Source: Rhynchospora pubera
Taxonomy: Eukaryota; Streptophyta; Magnoliopsida; Poales; Cyperaceae
Length of the DNA stretch: 64,000 nt
Reading direction: 5' to 3'
NCBI GenBank assembly: GCA_028095005.1
Contig: CM051461.1
Coordinates: 42,271,968 to 42,335,967, forward strand
The notes beneath the pieces were generated by a model. It had not been told where the DNA came from. It saw only the letters and a program-made list of their open reading frames with translations, and did no database searches. Below are positions 1-10,009 of the stretch, piece after piece (within the stretch, counting starts at the first letter, position 1; each line of letters opens with the position of its first letter). Position numbers and translations under genes: made by a program.

Positions 1-2430
1 AGGTTCTAGCTAGATGTCTGGACTTACTGAATCAAACTGGATATGGATGTACACAACATATATTTCAGGTTGTTTCTCTTGGTTTCTTAGTATAATTTTC
101 TTAAGAAGTCAAGCTTGAAGTTCTATTTCTTTTAACACAGTTATATGTTCTTTAGAAGAATCATGTCACAGAATTTTTTTGGCAAGTTATTGTGTAGTTT
201 TAATATAATACAATATTCTTTGTCCATTCTAATTTCACTAATTAAAGAAATAGTTCAAATTTTCTACATGGAGTACTAAATGCAATACTTGACTAACTAC
301 ACAAATGACGACACAAAGGAAGCCCTTAAGCAAGTCTCAAGTCTGTTCCTCTCTACTCTCATTGGAGATTATGACAGAGAATTGCTGAATAATGTTTGAT
401 ACTTCCTAGCTATCATATACTATAGACGATTTCAGGACAAACGAGCAGGAAAAATTCTGTGCTTTTTAATATTTACGATAAGAAAAAGGTTCTGTGAATA
501 TTCATATGGGCTCTATGTATGCTTTGGAGTCTTTGTACTCTGTTCTGGGACGTCTTATTTGAAACATAACACCAACTTTATTTATCTTTATTATTGAGTA
601 ATTTTTTCATTTCTATCTAGAGCTATGAAATTAGCTAAGAGGATTGATTTAACTTTAACTCTCTTTTATTAACTAAGTTGGAGGAGTATAAATATACACT
701 CTTTACTCTCACTCTTCCTATTTGGTACACTATCTCATTGGTACACCTTACAACACATATGCATCTCATATTTATAGCCTTTACATATCGGTTATAAGTC
801 ATCTCTAGAATACACACTAGCTTTTTTATAAATACATGATTGTACTAAACAATACTAGAAATTTCTACAAATATCAAAATCGTACAAGAGTACAAGACCA
901 ATCTAGAAATTGCATTCTTTTCGGCCCTGTTATTTTCATGCTTTCAACTGGGCTTCGTGAAGGCCCAATGGAGCTGCTGCAGTCTTCAACTATCTTTTAA
1001 ATTGGACAAGTATCTGAAATTAGTATTTGGTCCAATATGTGTGATTCATCTACAGACAGACTACAGACTACAGGTTTGTCTATATATCAGAGGATCGTAA
1101 GACTTATTAAAAATTTATTTTATTGTATTGCAAGTATAAATAATGATTTTTATGTTATATTAACCCGATGTAATTCGTTGCGTATATGTTAGAACCCATT
1201 GACCACACCGATATATAAAAATTTTATCCAAATTTTGAACAAGAAACTTCCTTTAGCTAGACTGGTATGATATTGATGAAAAATAATACTGGTAAATAAA
1301 ACTTTCCAGAACTTTTAATTTCGGAGAAATTCGTACATAAATACCCTAGTGGGTCACATTAGGAAAAGCAATTATACAGAAGAATTCTCAAAAGAAAAAT
1401 AGTCCTTCCTTTAATTTGAGAAATATAACGGAAAGAATGAGCGAACACGGTTACGCAATTAATTGTGAATGAGGGATATAAAAATTATTTATATCAGATA
1501 AGTAGATATCAATAAAAACTAGTTTATGTTAAGTATTCTAATTTTAGTCGCACAAAGTTCAATCATGCAAGTTATACAAAAAATCTGAAGATATGCAAGT
1601 TCGAAAACCAATGACTTAGTATCATACTCTTTGATAATAAAGACCCTTTTGGTCTATACAAAGAAAATCTATTCTTAGGTAATTTCACTTCAATAATAAC
1701 CACATAAAGAATGCAGTCCCTTGAATGTTGGTAGGTTAATACAAATGTTCAGATCTTTGTCGTGTTAGAAAGACATTGATTTGTATCGGATTGCACCAAA
1801 ACCTTGTTTTTCTCAATAATACAACAGTTTGTACAGTGGACAAGGCCAGCAAAGAAAAAATAACGATAGACAAGCATACGATTTTTAGCCCAAAACATTT
1901 TCTGTTTAAAGTAAACAATCAGCTTTTGGTCTAGTAATAAAAAACAATAAACTTTTAGTGAAAAGTCGCAGGTTAGTAACCCGATTGGGATCTTTCAAAA
2001 ACATTTAATTTAAAAATAAGTTGGGTGCTTTGACTCTCAGTTTATATTAAAAAAACACGTGTTTAAAGTTAATCATTGAAGGTTTATTAGTGATACTAAC
2101 AATACTAACAAGAGGAAGGAAAATGAAATAATTTTTTATTTTAATTCACCACAGTAGGAAAGGAAAATAAACATAACAAAGAGAAACATAATAACATTGA
2201 GCATAGCAGAGGAGGAAAACAAAACAGAACAGAGGAGAGCAAGAGCAGATCATCACAGAGAAGGAAACAGATCAGAACAGGGGAAAAAGCAGAACAGAAA
2301 GAAGGTATAGATAATGTAGGATTATTATATATATGTGTATGTTTTACCTCGAAGTTATATTTATTTTTTTAATTCCATTTGCTAGAATTGGTTATGCAAA
2401 TTTTTATATTTTGAATAATTATTCATTACA
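1..2430. other. 3' flank of MADS gene 1, copy 1 of a segmental duplication
   Basis: No gene is supported here. Stretches at about 240-370, 1000-1080, 1180-1750 and 1860-2310 align in order with about 21720-21850, 22690-22760, 22910-23500 and 23670-23960. Shared features include a run rich in AGCAGA/ACAGAG (2200-2300 and 23855-23950) and the words ATTCTAATTTTAGTC and GAATGTTGGTA/GAATGTCGGTA. The copies differ by substitutions and by later insertions. Short open frames on both strands are not conserved between copies. Confidence 0.75.
1913..2059 (+). mobile_element. SINE-like insertion (copy A)
   Basis: A 147-bp body is flanked by the 10-bp direct repeat TGTTTAAAGT (1903-1912 and 2060-2069). 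It begins with a tRNA-like head (TTGGTCTAGTAA), continues through AGTGAAAAGTCGCAGGTT and ATTTAATTTAAAAATAAG, and ends in an A-rich tail. The same middle segments occur on the minus strand at 56429-56580. The paralogous flank has an uninterrupted TGTTTAAAGT at 23716-23725, which is a pre-insertion site. Confidence 0.75.
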
Positions 2431-2453
2431 TGTCACTACGGGAAAAAGGACCT

Positions 2454-2757
2454 TCTGTAACGGCACTTCTGTAACGGTTATTTCAATAACCGTTACAGAA
2501 TAGTGAGGCATTAGGCGGGAAAATTGGCGCCACAAATCTGTAACGGTTATTATGAAACAACCGTAATAACATTTCCGTCATGGTCAGGGAAAAAAATGCA
2601 TCAACCTTCTGTAACGGTTGTTGGATAATAACCGTTACAGATTTATTATATTCTGTAACGGTTATTATCCAACAACCGTTACATAGAGGCAAATAATTTT
2701 GTTTTTATTTTTTTAGTGATTCTGTAACGGTTATTAGGAAATAACCGTTACAGAATG
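2454..2757. repeat. CACTA left subterminal repeat array
   Basis: At least four inverted pairs of the form CTGTAACGGTTATT...AATAACCGTTACAG, spaced 10-60 bp apart. In studied CACTA elements such motifs bind the element-encoded accessory protein. That role here is inferred. Confidence 0.85.
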
Positions 2758-3112
2758 GTTATGTATAAATAAAATATCATCCTCACTCATCTAACTCTCA
2801 GTCGCGCGCACTTTTCAACATTCAAACGGATCAGAAGTTCAAAGTATATTTTTATGAACTCCTCTTTATTTAAATTATTTTGCATTTCGTTAATAATTTG
2901 CATATATATAGGCATGAATTTCGTGTTGTCATATAGTAAACGTCATCAAGTAGTAGCTAGCAATAATACACAGATCAGGTGAGAAAAGGAAGAGAGTGAA
3001 GGCAAAGTAAAGAAGAATGCTCTTTGTTGATATTCCAAGAAGAAAATTTAAGGATTACAGCCATAAAGCATACAGAGCTAAACAAAAAATTTAAGGATTA
3101 GAGAAGAAGCAC

Positions 3113-4021
3113 TTAGAACTGCTGTACATTAAAGGAGGCATTAATAGCATTAAAGAACCAAGGCAGAAAACTTGAAGAGGCAATAGCTAAAAATGGATCA
3201 CCAGTAGCACAATGTACTGGCAAGGAAACACCAGAAGCTGATCCAGTAGGAGGAGCAACAGAAGCTGATTCAGTAGAAGTTGAATCGGTGTCAGTCAATG
3301 GTGGTGGAGGAGGTGGAGGAGGCACCCAAGGCCTGCCGGGGCCTACAAAAGGTGGTTCAGTGGGCCCTCCAACTTGTTCAAAACCTTCAATATGTACTCT
3401 AGCTCTTGCAGCTCGAGGGTCTGCAGAGATAACCAAATGATGAGGGATCTCTGAGGGATGAGCTCCTTTAATAAGCAAACGCAAATGAAGGAAGATCCCA
3501 TCAGAGAAGTGAGGAGCAGTGAAAATTGGATAACCAAACCCAGACACCAGCATGTTAATGGCACTTCTATTCCAGAGATGAAGAGGGGGACCAGTAATTC
3601 TGATTCTGGTACGATAAAGAGGAGGTTCATAAACTGTACCAGCACGCTCAGTCCACCTTGTTAGGACCAATCTAACATTCTGCAGGTAAATGACACCTAG
3701 GCTGCAGATTTCATTCCTGACCCCTTGATTTGGGCAAACCAGAAGAAAATCTCCAGAGGTTGGGTGCACTGGAGAGAGACGATACTGGTGAACTGCAAAA
3801 CCAAACTGACGTGCAAGTCTGAATCCCAAGCGGTGCTCAAGATCAGGCGGAAGTAATCCTTCTGCTTGGAATGTAACAATCGCCGCTCTGTGCAGAACTT
3901 CATTTTCAGGGTCATGATCTTGTATAGGAGAGTAAAACACATTTAAATGATCAGGTCTGAGATCTTCAAACTCAGCAGCACTGTTCATAGGCACAAATTG
4001 CCAATCATGAAGGTTTGCCAT
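3113..4021 (-). CDS. DUF4283-like protein carried by the CACTA element, 302 aa
   Basis: Single open frame from ATG at 4021 to a stop at 3113. Residues about 140-200 hold a G-P-P-L-H-L-W-N start and a later I-P-H-H-L-V-I-S, a layout like the DUF4283 fold found in many plant retroelement-derived and zinc-knuckle proteins. The C-terminal third has an eight-proline run followed by Ser/Thr-rich sequence, so it is probably disordered. A knuckle-like C-x2-C-x4-H motif sits just upstream on the same strand in a different open stretch (4036-4491), so the real gene may have another exon. It is not a transposase. The family call rests on motif shape only, and expression is unknown. Confidence 0.55.
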   Translation of the reverse strand: MANLHDWQFVPMNSAAEFEDLRPDHLNVFYSPIQDHDPENEVLHRAAIVTFQAEGLLPPDLEHRLGFRLARQFGFAVHQYRLSPVHPTSGDFLLVCPNQGVRNEICSLGVIYLQNVRLVLTRWTERAGTVYEPPLYRTRIRITGPPLHLWNRSAINMLVSGFGYPIFTAPHFSDGIFLHLRLLIKGAHPSEIPHHLVISADPRAARARVHIEGFEQVGGPTEPPFVGPGRPWVPPPPPPPPLTDTDSTSTESASVAPPTGSASGVSLPVHCATGDPFLAIASSSFLPWFFNAINASFNVQQF

Positions 4022-4035
4022 ATCTGAAGAAAGAA

Positions 4036-4491
4036 CTAAAAAGGAGGAGAAGTGGAAGAGGCAGCAAGAGGGGATTGAGTATTAATAGATGGGGGAGGGA
4101 GAGGAGAAGGCAAAGAGATTAAAGGAAGAATTGAAGAAGTTCTCTGACAATTATGACCAAATTTAAGACAAACCAAGCACCTCTTCGTAAGACTACAACT
4201 TGATTCAGGTGTTCTAATATTGAGATTCTGATATTGATGATTCAGGTACGTTCTGACCAAATTTAAGACAAACCAAGCACTTCTATCTAAGCTATTAATG
4301 ATATTGAGATTCTGATATTGTACGATTCTGATATTGAGATTCTGATTTGATTGATACTTGTGAGGCAAACTAAATACTTTGTTTATTGTTTGTGTAATAT
4401 GCATGATTATATATATGTTTGATATATGTGTGATATGCTGCATGTGTTTAATGTAAATTGGGTACCAATCTGGTACCAATTCGGCTAGCAA
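4036..4491 (-). other. Open stretch with incomplete CCHC-like knuckle, upstream of the 302-aa frame
   Basis: A 151-codon open frame contains R-C-L-V-C-L-K-F-G-H-N-C, close to a CX2CX4H zinc knuckle but without a correctly placed last cysteine. The segment TTTGACCAAATTTAAGACAA is present twice (about 4151-4170 and 4255-4274), a short internal duplication. DUF4283 proteins of plants often have such knuckles downstream of the domain, whereas here it lies upstream. It may be an exon, a decayed exon or untranslated sequence. Confidence 0.35.
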
Positions 4492-4534
4492 ATTGGGCTA
4501 GCCAATCAAACAGGCGAAACACAAAAAAAAGGAC

Positions 4535-4820
4535 CTTCTGTAACGGTTATTAAGGAATAACCGTTACAGAATATTATAATTTCATTTTTTTTATTATAAA
4601 CATTATCTGTATCGGTTATTACCTAATAACCGTTACAGAATATTATAATTTCATTTTTTTTATTATAAACATTATCTATATCGGTTATTACCTAATAACT
4701 GTTACAGAATATTATAATTTCATTTTTTTTATTATAAACATTATCTGTATCGGTTATTACCTAATAACCGTTACAGAAGCCAGTCTTCTGTAACGGTATG
4801 TTTAAATAACCGTTACAGAA
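4535..4820. repeat. Internal copy of the subterminal array, with a minisatellite
   Basis: CTGTAACGG/CCGTTACAG inverted pairs recur in the middle of the CACTA element. Within 4568-4775 a unit of about 67 bp (ATTATAATTTCATTTTTTTT, then a TATCTGTATCGGTTATTACC part) is repeated three times. The block is preceded by CACAAAAAAAAGGACC, which resembles the element's own terminus. Confidence 0.8.
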
Positions 4821-5055
4821 AGGTTATGTATTTAGGTTAAGTCTTCCCAGCCGCATTCCTTTCTCTCTTCTTTTCATTTTATTCAAAGAAATACCTCTCT
4901 TATCCCTTCTGTTTCACTCCAAAAAATAGCAAAAAAATTATAAAAATTCTGAAAAAAAAAGAACAAGAAGGAGAGCAGATTTGAGGTAAAAAACAAAAAA
5001 TTTGAATCGTATTTTTTCATATTTTTTCCTTATTTATTTCGGTTTTTTCATGAGA

Positions 5056-5205
5056 ACGAGAGCAGATTCAACGGATCGATCGAAAGAACGAGAAGGAGAG
5101 CAGATTCAACGGATCGATCGAAAGAACGAGAAGGAGAGCAGATTCAACGGATCGATCGAAAGAACGACAAGGAGAAGGAGAGCAGATTCAACGAATCGAT
5201 CGATC
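5056..5205 (+). repeat. Tandem repeat, about 36-bp unit, four copies
   Basis: The unit AGCAGATTCAACGGATCGAT, followed by CGAAAGAACGA(GA)AGGAG, is repeated four times with small changes; the first copy is preceded by GAGAGC. The frame through it (5002-5307, plus strand) encodes a repetitive charged peptide and is judged non-genic. Confidence 0.85.
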
Positions 5206-5953
5206 GAAAACTGGATAATTTTATATTTCTTCGGTACTTTCATAAACTCCTTTTTTTTCATATATATGCGATTTAGGGTTAACTGCTTTTTTTCCTTTTG
5301 CTTTTAAGTTGTAATTGACAAATAATTGAGCTAAATAATTGAGCTAAATTACGGTTGACAAACAATGCAATTTACATAGGCTGACAAACAATGCTATGGT
5401 CAATAGTGTCTGCCAATTGCATACCAGAGGTGTACATGAAGGAATTTTGTGTGTTAAGTTTTGAATTTATCCTTGCATATGTACTATTGACCTCTGGTAT
5501 GCGCATGAATCAAATTGCCTGTTGGCCACAAATGTCAAATGTCAATAGAAACCTTTCTACTCAACAGCAATTTATATTGTTTCAAGCTTGATTCTGTATC
5601 TAAACATCACACAATTCACACAATTCTTGCCATTAACAGTACAGTACAACAATAAATAACTGAGAAGTAAAAAAAAAAAGGGCAGCATCTAGGTAGAGGA
5701 TGTGTCATCAGTGGAGCCATTGCTCTTCTTTGCTGCTTCCTGCTTCTTTGCCAAATCCATGAAGGTTTTTTCCATGTCTGTTTTCAAGTCAGTGCAATTA
5801 TTGAAAAAGTTAAATGTATATTTATGTAGAGCTATTCTCTAAACTAGAATTTATGTAGAGCTATTCTCTAAACTAGGATTTATGTATTCTCTAAACTAAG
5901 GAAGTTATTTAGGGCTTTTGAACATATTGTCTAGAAAGAAGCTATTCTCTAAG

Positions 5954-7189
5954 CTATTTAGGACTTCTGCACATATTGTTACTAGAAAGAAATATAGAGT
6001 TACCTTCTGTGGAGAATGACATCTTGCTGGGCTCCTCTGAGGGTGTCTTCATGAGTTCATCGACTGATTGGTCCTCAGTAGGGGTTGTATTGTCACTCTC
6101 TGTGTCAGTTTTTTCATCCTCATCAGTATCAGTCTCCTGAGAGCTTAGGTTGAACCCAGAGGGTACACTGGGCCCACTGGTGTGCCCTGGGCCCTCATGT
6201 TGAGCTCTGTGGCTCTCTTTCCTAGCCTGTTTCATCTCCTTCCTGAACTGTGCCTCAAGATCTTCTTGTACTCCTTTTCCTTTAGAACTAGAGCTTGTAG
6301 GTTTGATTACCCTGGTGTCTCCAATGAGAACTCCTGTCTCCTTAGTTCTGCTTCCTCCCTTGATTTGTGATCTAGTAATCATTGAGGGGATGACCTCATC
6401 TATCTTCCTTTTTTTTGCTTGAGTATTATTGGGGGTTGTGGTTTTTGCAGCCTTTTTCTTTGCTTTTCTCTTGCTCTGTCGCATGATTGTAGTACTGCCA
6501 GAATCAACCCTATCAGGTGGATTGATACTTTGCAGTCTTGCCTCATCAGCAGGGGACCATTCAATCCTAGGCAAAGCTTTGATGTATTCATGACGTGGGT
6601 TTCTGATTTGTGGTTCCTCAACTACGTACTGAACCCGAAGTAGGTCAATTTTTCCATTTCTTCTGTGTAATTCAAATGCACGAGAGGCTGGTATTCTATC
6701 CCTATGTTCAACCAATACTTCTACTCTAGCAAATCTGGCATCTATACCCATGTATGTTGGTGCATCAGCATGTAAAACTGTACCAAAAGGGAAAAAGATG
6801 TTTGCTCCATACCATGAGCACCATCCAAATGGAAGATCAGCAATTCTTACCCATAGCCTCACACTGTCTGCTCTGGGGTCTAGTTCCCTTGGAGGATCAA
6901 TGAGGATGGGAAATGGCCGCCTCATGTTGTTTCCATATGTGATTTCAATAGTGCCTTTTCTAAACATCTCATCGCGCCATTGCTCAGAGGGGCCGATGAT
7001 GAGAAATCGGTTTTCTAGGAGTGTTGTCACTCTGTGTTGTCCTGCAGGGAGGCGTCTTCTCATCTCTATCATGACATCAAGCAAAGTTACACCTTCCATG
7101 GTTTGGATGACAATGGATTTGGTGATCTCTGCACTGGCCGGAGCAGTGATGTCGTCTTCATCAACTCTGATGGGATCAAGGTTTTCCAT
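5954..7189 (-). CDS. DUF4283-like protein carried by the CACTA element, 411 aa
   Basis: Uninterrupted frame from ATG at 7189 to a stop at 5954. Residues about 105-175 contain S-V-R-L-W-V-R-I-A-D-L-P-F-G-W and then F-A-R-V-E-V-L-V, the W-V-R-x3-L-P and F-x-R-V pattern of DUF4283-type domains. Residues about 230-270 are very Lys/Arg-rich, a likely nuclear localisation signal. The C-terminus is acidic and Ser/Thr-rich. It shares element and strand with the 302-aa protein and may be a diverged sister. Whether it helps the element move or is captured host sequence cannot be told. Several open frames on the plus strand here are antisense shadows. Confidence 0.6.
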   Translation of the reverse strand: MENLDPIRVDEDDITAPASAEITKSIVIQTMEGVTLLDVMIEMRRRLPAGQHRVTTLLENRFLIIGPSEQWRDEMFRKGTIEITYGNNMRRPFPILIDPPRELDPRADSVRLWVRIADLPFGWCSWYGANIFFPFGTVLHADAPTYMGIDARFARVEVLVEHRDRIPASRAFELHRRNGKIDLLRVQYVVEEPQIRNPRHEYIKALPRIEWSPADEARLQSINPPDRVDSGSTTIMRQSKRKAKKKAAKTTTPNNTQAKKRKIDEVIPSMITRSQIKGGSRTKETGVLIGDTRVIKPTSSSSKGKGVQEDLEAQFRKEMKQARKESHRAQHEGPGHTSGPSVPSGFNLSSQETDTDEDEKTDTESDNTTPTEDQSVDELMKTPSEEPSKMSFSTEGNSIFLSSNNMCRSPK

Positions 7190-7514
7190 GGTTGGTTTTT
7201 GAGTAGAGAGATAGGAGGGAGAAGTGAGAAATTAGTTTGAAACTGAAAAGGCGTGGGGTTCTACAGTTTGGTCATTTATAGTACAAATGAGTTTGAAACT
7301 GAAAATATGAAGAGTTGCGTGCTTTAATTTTTGAATTGTTAATCATATGAAGAGTTGCGTGCTTTAATGAGTGTTCAGATAAGCATCTCTTGGAGTACTG
7401 GATTGTAACAGTATGCTGCATGTGTTATCTAATGTAAATTGGGTACCAATTTGGTACCAATTCGGCTAGCAAATTGGGCTAGCCAAATCAAAAAAACGAA
7501 ACAAAAAAAAGGAC

Positions 7515-7830
7515 CTTCTGTAACGGTTATTAAGGAATAACCGTTACAGAATATTATAATTTCATTTTTTTTTATTATAAACATTATCTGTAACGGTTAT
7601 TAGAGAATAACCGTTACACATGTTCTCCAAAAAGCTGTACCAGATTTCCCTTGCATAATACTATAACGGTTATTAGATAATAACCGTTACAGAAGATTGG
7701 CTACTGTAACGGTTATTGTCTAATAACCGTTATAGATCTGTAACGGTTATTAGACATTCTGTAACGAGGGCTACAGTAACGTTTCATATACCGTTACAGA
7801 AGTCTTTTATTAACCGTTACAGAAGCCAAA
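7515..7830. repeat. CACTA right subterminal repeat array
   Basis: At least five CTGTAACGG/CCGTTACAG half-sites in both orientations run up to the right terminus. The segment 7410-7590 (from ATGCTGCATGTGTT, through a GGTACC-containing part and the first array units) closely matches 4430-4620, so about 190 bp are duplicated inside the element. Confidence 0.85.
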
Positions 7831-7846
7831 ATTTCGCGTAGTGTGT

Positions 7847-10009
7847 CTGTTATCTTACTAAAAGTTATACAGCATTGACTGACATCTAGTGTTTTCCAAA
7901 CCGACACGACAAGATCGTATTAGTACAACATGTGTGCTTGTTGACACGGCATGACACGATACAAGTACATAATTGACATGATACTATCGTATTATCGTGT
8001 AGAGATATTAGAAAGTTTGACATGATTCAACAAGACACGATTCGACATGCAACACGACACTAATTTAATCATTACTATTGATTATTTAAACAAAAATTAA
8101 TAATTTAAGTTCAATTTATAATACTACATCATATTATTTACCATCATTTGACTCGTATTTTTCTTACCTGATTATTATTTTTCGAAAAATATTAATAAAA
8201 ATTTAAAACTCAACAAATAATTAATTACTACATTTTAGTAAAAGTTTTTTTTCCTTTACTTCTATTTTTTAACTTTAAAAATAATAAAACAATCTGACAC
8301 GACTGACACAACGTGTCAACACGACACGACACGATGTGTCAATCATATCGTGCTGGTTCATTTCACCATTTAACACAACATGATTAAAAATATAATTTGT
8401 GACAACAAGACACGATATGAGACTCCAATATGATTGTGTTCGACATACACAACACGACACACACGATTGGAGAATCCTACTAACACCTGCATTGAGGGGT
8501 TCACAGTCACAGGAAGATGAATTATGAGCAGAGGAGACGGTTTGTCGCTGGTGCCGCCTAATTTTCTCTTCGGATAGTTTTTTTGGGTGCACTCAGGCGT
8601 GGAGATGGCATTTTGTAGGCAATATTCACATTTTTTTCTACATTAAGTACTTAGGTGAATAAAAAAAATTAAAGTTTTTATCTTTACAATTATAGAGTTT
8701 TCCTAATAACACGCCTCTTCTAATTGATTTAAATATTTAATTTTTAATCAAAATAAATGCATGTCATATATATTAACTGTTTTAGCATTCAAACATTATG
8801 GTGAAACATCCTATAATACGCAGTCTATTTGAATAATCAACAAAGATATTGCTAAATTTGTATGGATATGAACACTAATTTATTTTTTATTTTTTTTAAA
8901 TTATCAACAATAATTGGAAATAATTTTGAGGGTTACAATATGAAAGAATAATAGTTCTTTGTAAAAAAAAAAAAGCTAATTCGGAAATCTAATCCGCTAC
9001 CAAAAAATGTTTAGTTTTTTTTTCAAAATAAGGGAATCCATATGTGAACCCAATGGAAGAACGCTATTTTAACCCAAACAGCAAACATCAGACTCGACCC
9101 GATGAACCAAATGTAGCAACTGCCCAAGATCCTCCATTGGTGGATCCGGTGCTCTTTTTTTCGCCGTTCTCTGCTTTCTTGAACAAGAAAGCAATGTTTT
9201 GCAAACCGGACTGGCCACTGAACCGGATAGTCTACTGGGTGGACCGGTTTACTGATTTAACCGTAGTTGAACCGGATTTTTTTCCGGTTAAACCAGGAAC
9301 GGACAGGCCTCCGATTCGCGGTTGAACCGGCCGGTCCGATTTTCAAAATATTGCTAGAAAGGTTTAATGGATTGGTATTATGGTATAGAGAGAAAAAGAG
9401 GGAATAATTAATATCCTACATTAATTATGTATTGCTTGACTAATAAGGAAAAAGGAAAAAAAAAATGCTACGCTAGAACTAAAAAAAAAAAGCTAATTGT
9501 GTAGTTGAGTTCGTTTCTAGCTAAGGTGAAATGTCTTAATATCCTCTGTTGGCATGTTGAACGGATTAGCACCATCTTCAAATGATTGCTACAAAAAAAA
9601 AAATAAATAAATGACGACAAATGAAATTGACTTGTTTGTAACTTTACCTTTCACGGGAGATTCGGAGGGAATTAAATTGTGAGCTACAATATCTTAAGAT
9701 TAGAGTAAAAAAATGTATTGATGGACCAACAATGTTATTTTATTTTAATATTTAATTACAAAATAATTACTATAAGCCTTTTTCCGTGCAAAGGTATTAT
9801 GATCTTAAGTTCTTAATTCATAATATGATCATCTCACATTCTATTTTGTAATTGTAATTTAATTGCCTTTTTCCTAGGCAGACAGGACCAGAGAGGTTTT
9901 AATAGGAAAAATTCGCTTGCTCTTCAAATCTCTTCAATCATTATAATTTTCATACTATAAACTTTCCTTTTAATTCAAGCCAAAAAAAAAAAAATATATA
10001 TTCAATACA
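7847..10009. other. Gene-free spacer with repeat debris
   Basis: No gene is supported. At 7900-8480 degenerate GACACGACACGA words and their complements recur, as in decayed plant DNA transposons. At 9195-9345 there is a CCGG-dense patch with repeated GAACCGG/CCGGTT half-palindromes. The plus-strand frame over that patch (9044-9325) shows no family features. The rest is AT-rich with no recognisable structure. Confidence 0.6.

Larger units (their letters stand above)
2434..7843 (-). mobile_element. CACTA (En/Spm-type) DNA transposon, non-autonomous, 5.4 kb
   Basis: The left end reads CACTACGGGAAAAAGG. The right end, reverse-complemented, reads CACTACGCGAAATTTTGG. Both are followed by CTTCTGTAACGG. 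The 3-bp direct repeat TGT flanks it at 2431-2433 and 7844-7846, as expected for CACTA elements. Subterminal arrays of CTGTAACGGTTATT in both orientations lie inside both ends and also at 4535-4820. Two minus-strand genes are carried (3113-4021 and 5954-7189). No TNP2/TnpD-like transposase was recognised, so movement would need a partner element. Confidence 0.9.

Noticed and set aside
5002..5307. 101-codon plus-strand frame with repeated D-R-S-K-E
   Set aside because: Product of the 36-bp tandem repeat.
6750..7202. 150-codon plus-strand frame
   Set aside because: Antisense to the 411-aa DUF4283-like gene, with no family signal of its own.
9044..9325. 93-codon plus-strand frame
   Set aside because: Covers the CCGG-dense repeat patch; no conserved motif, and no splice context was found.
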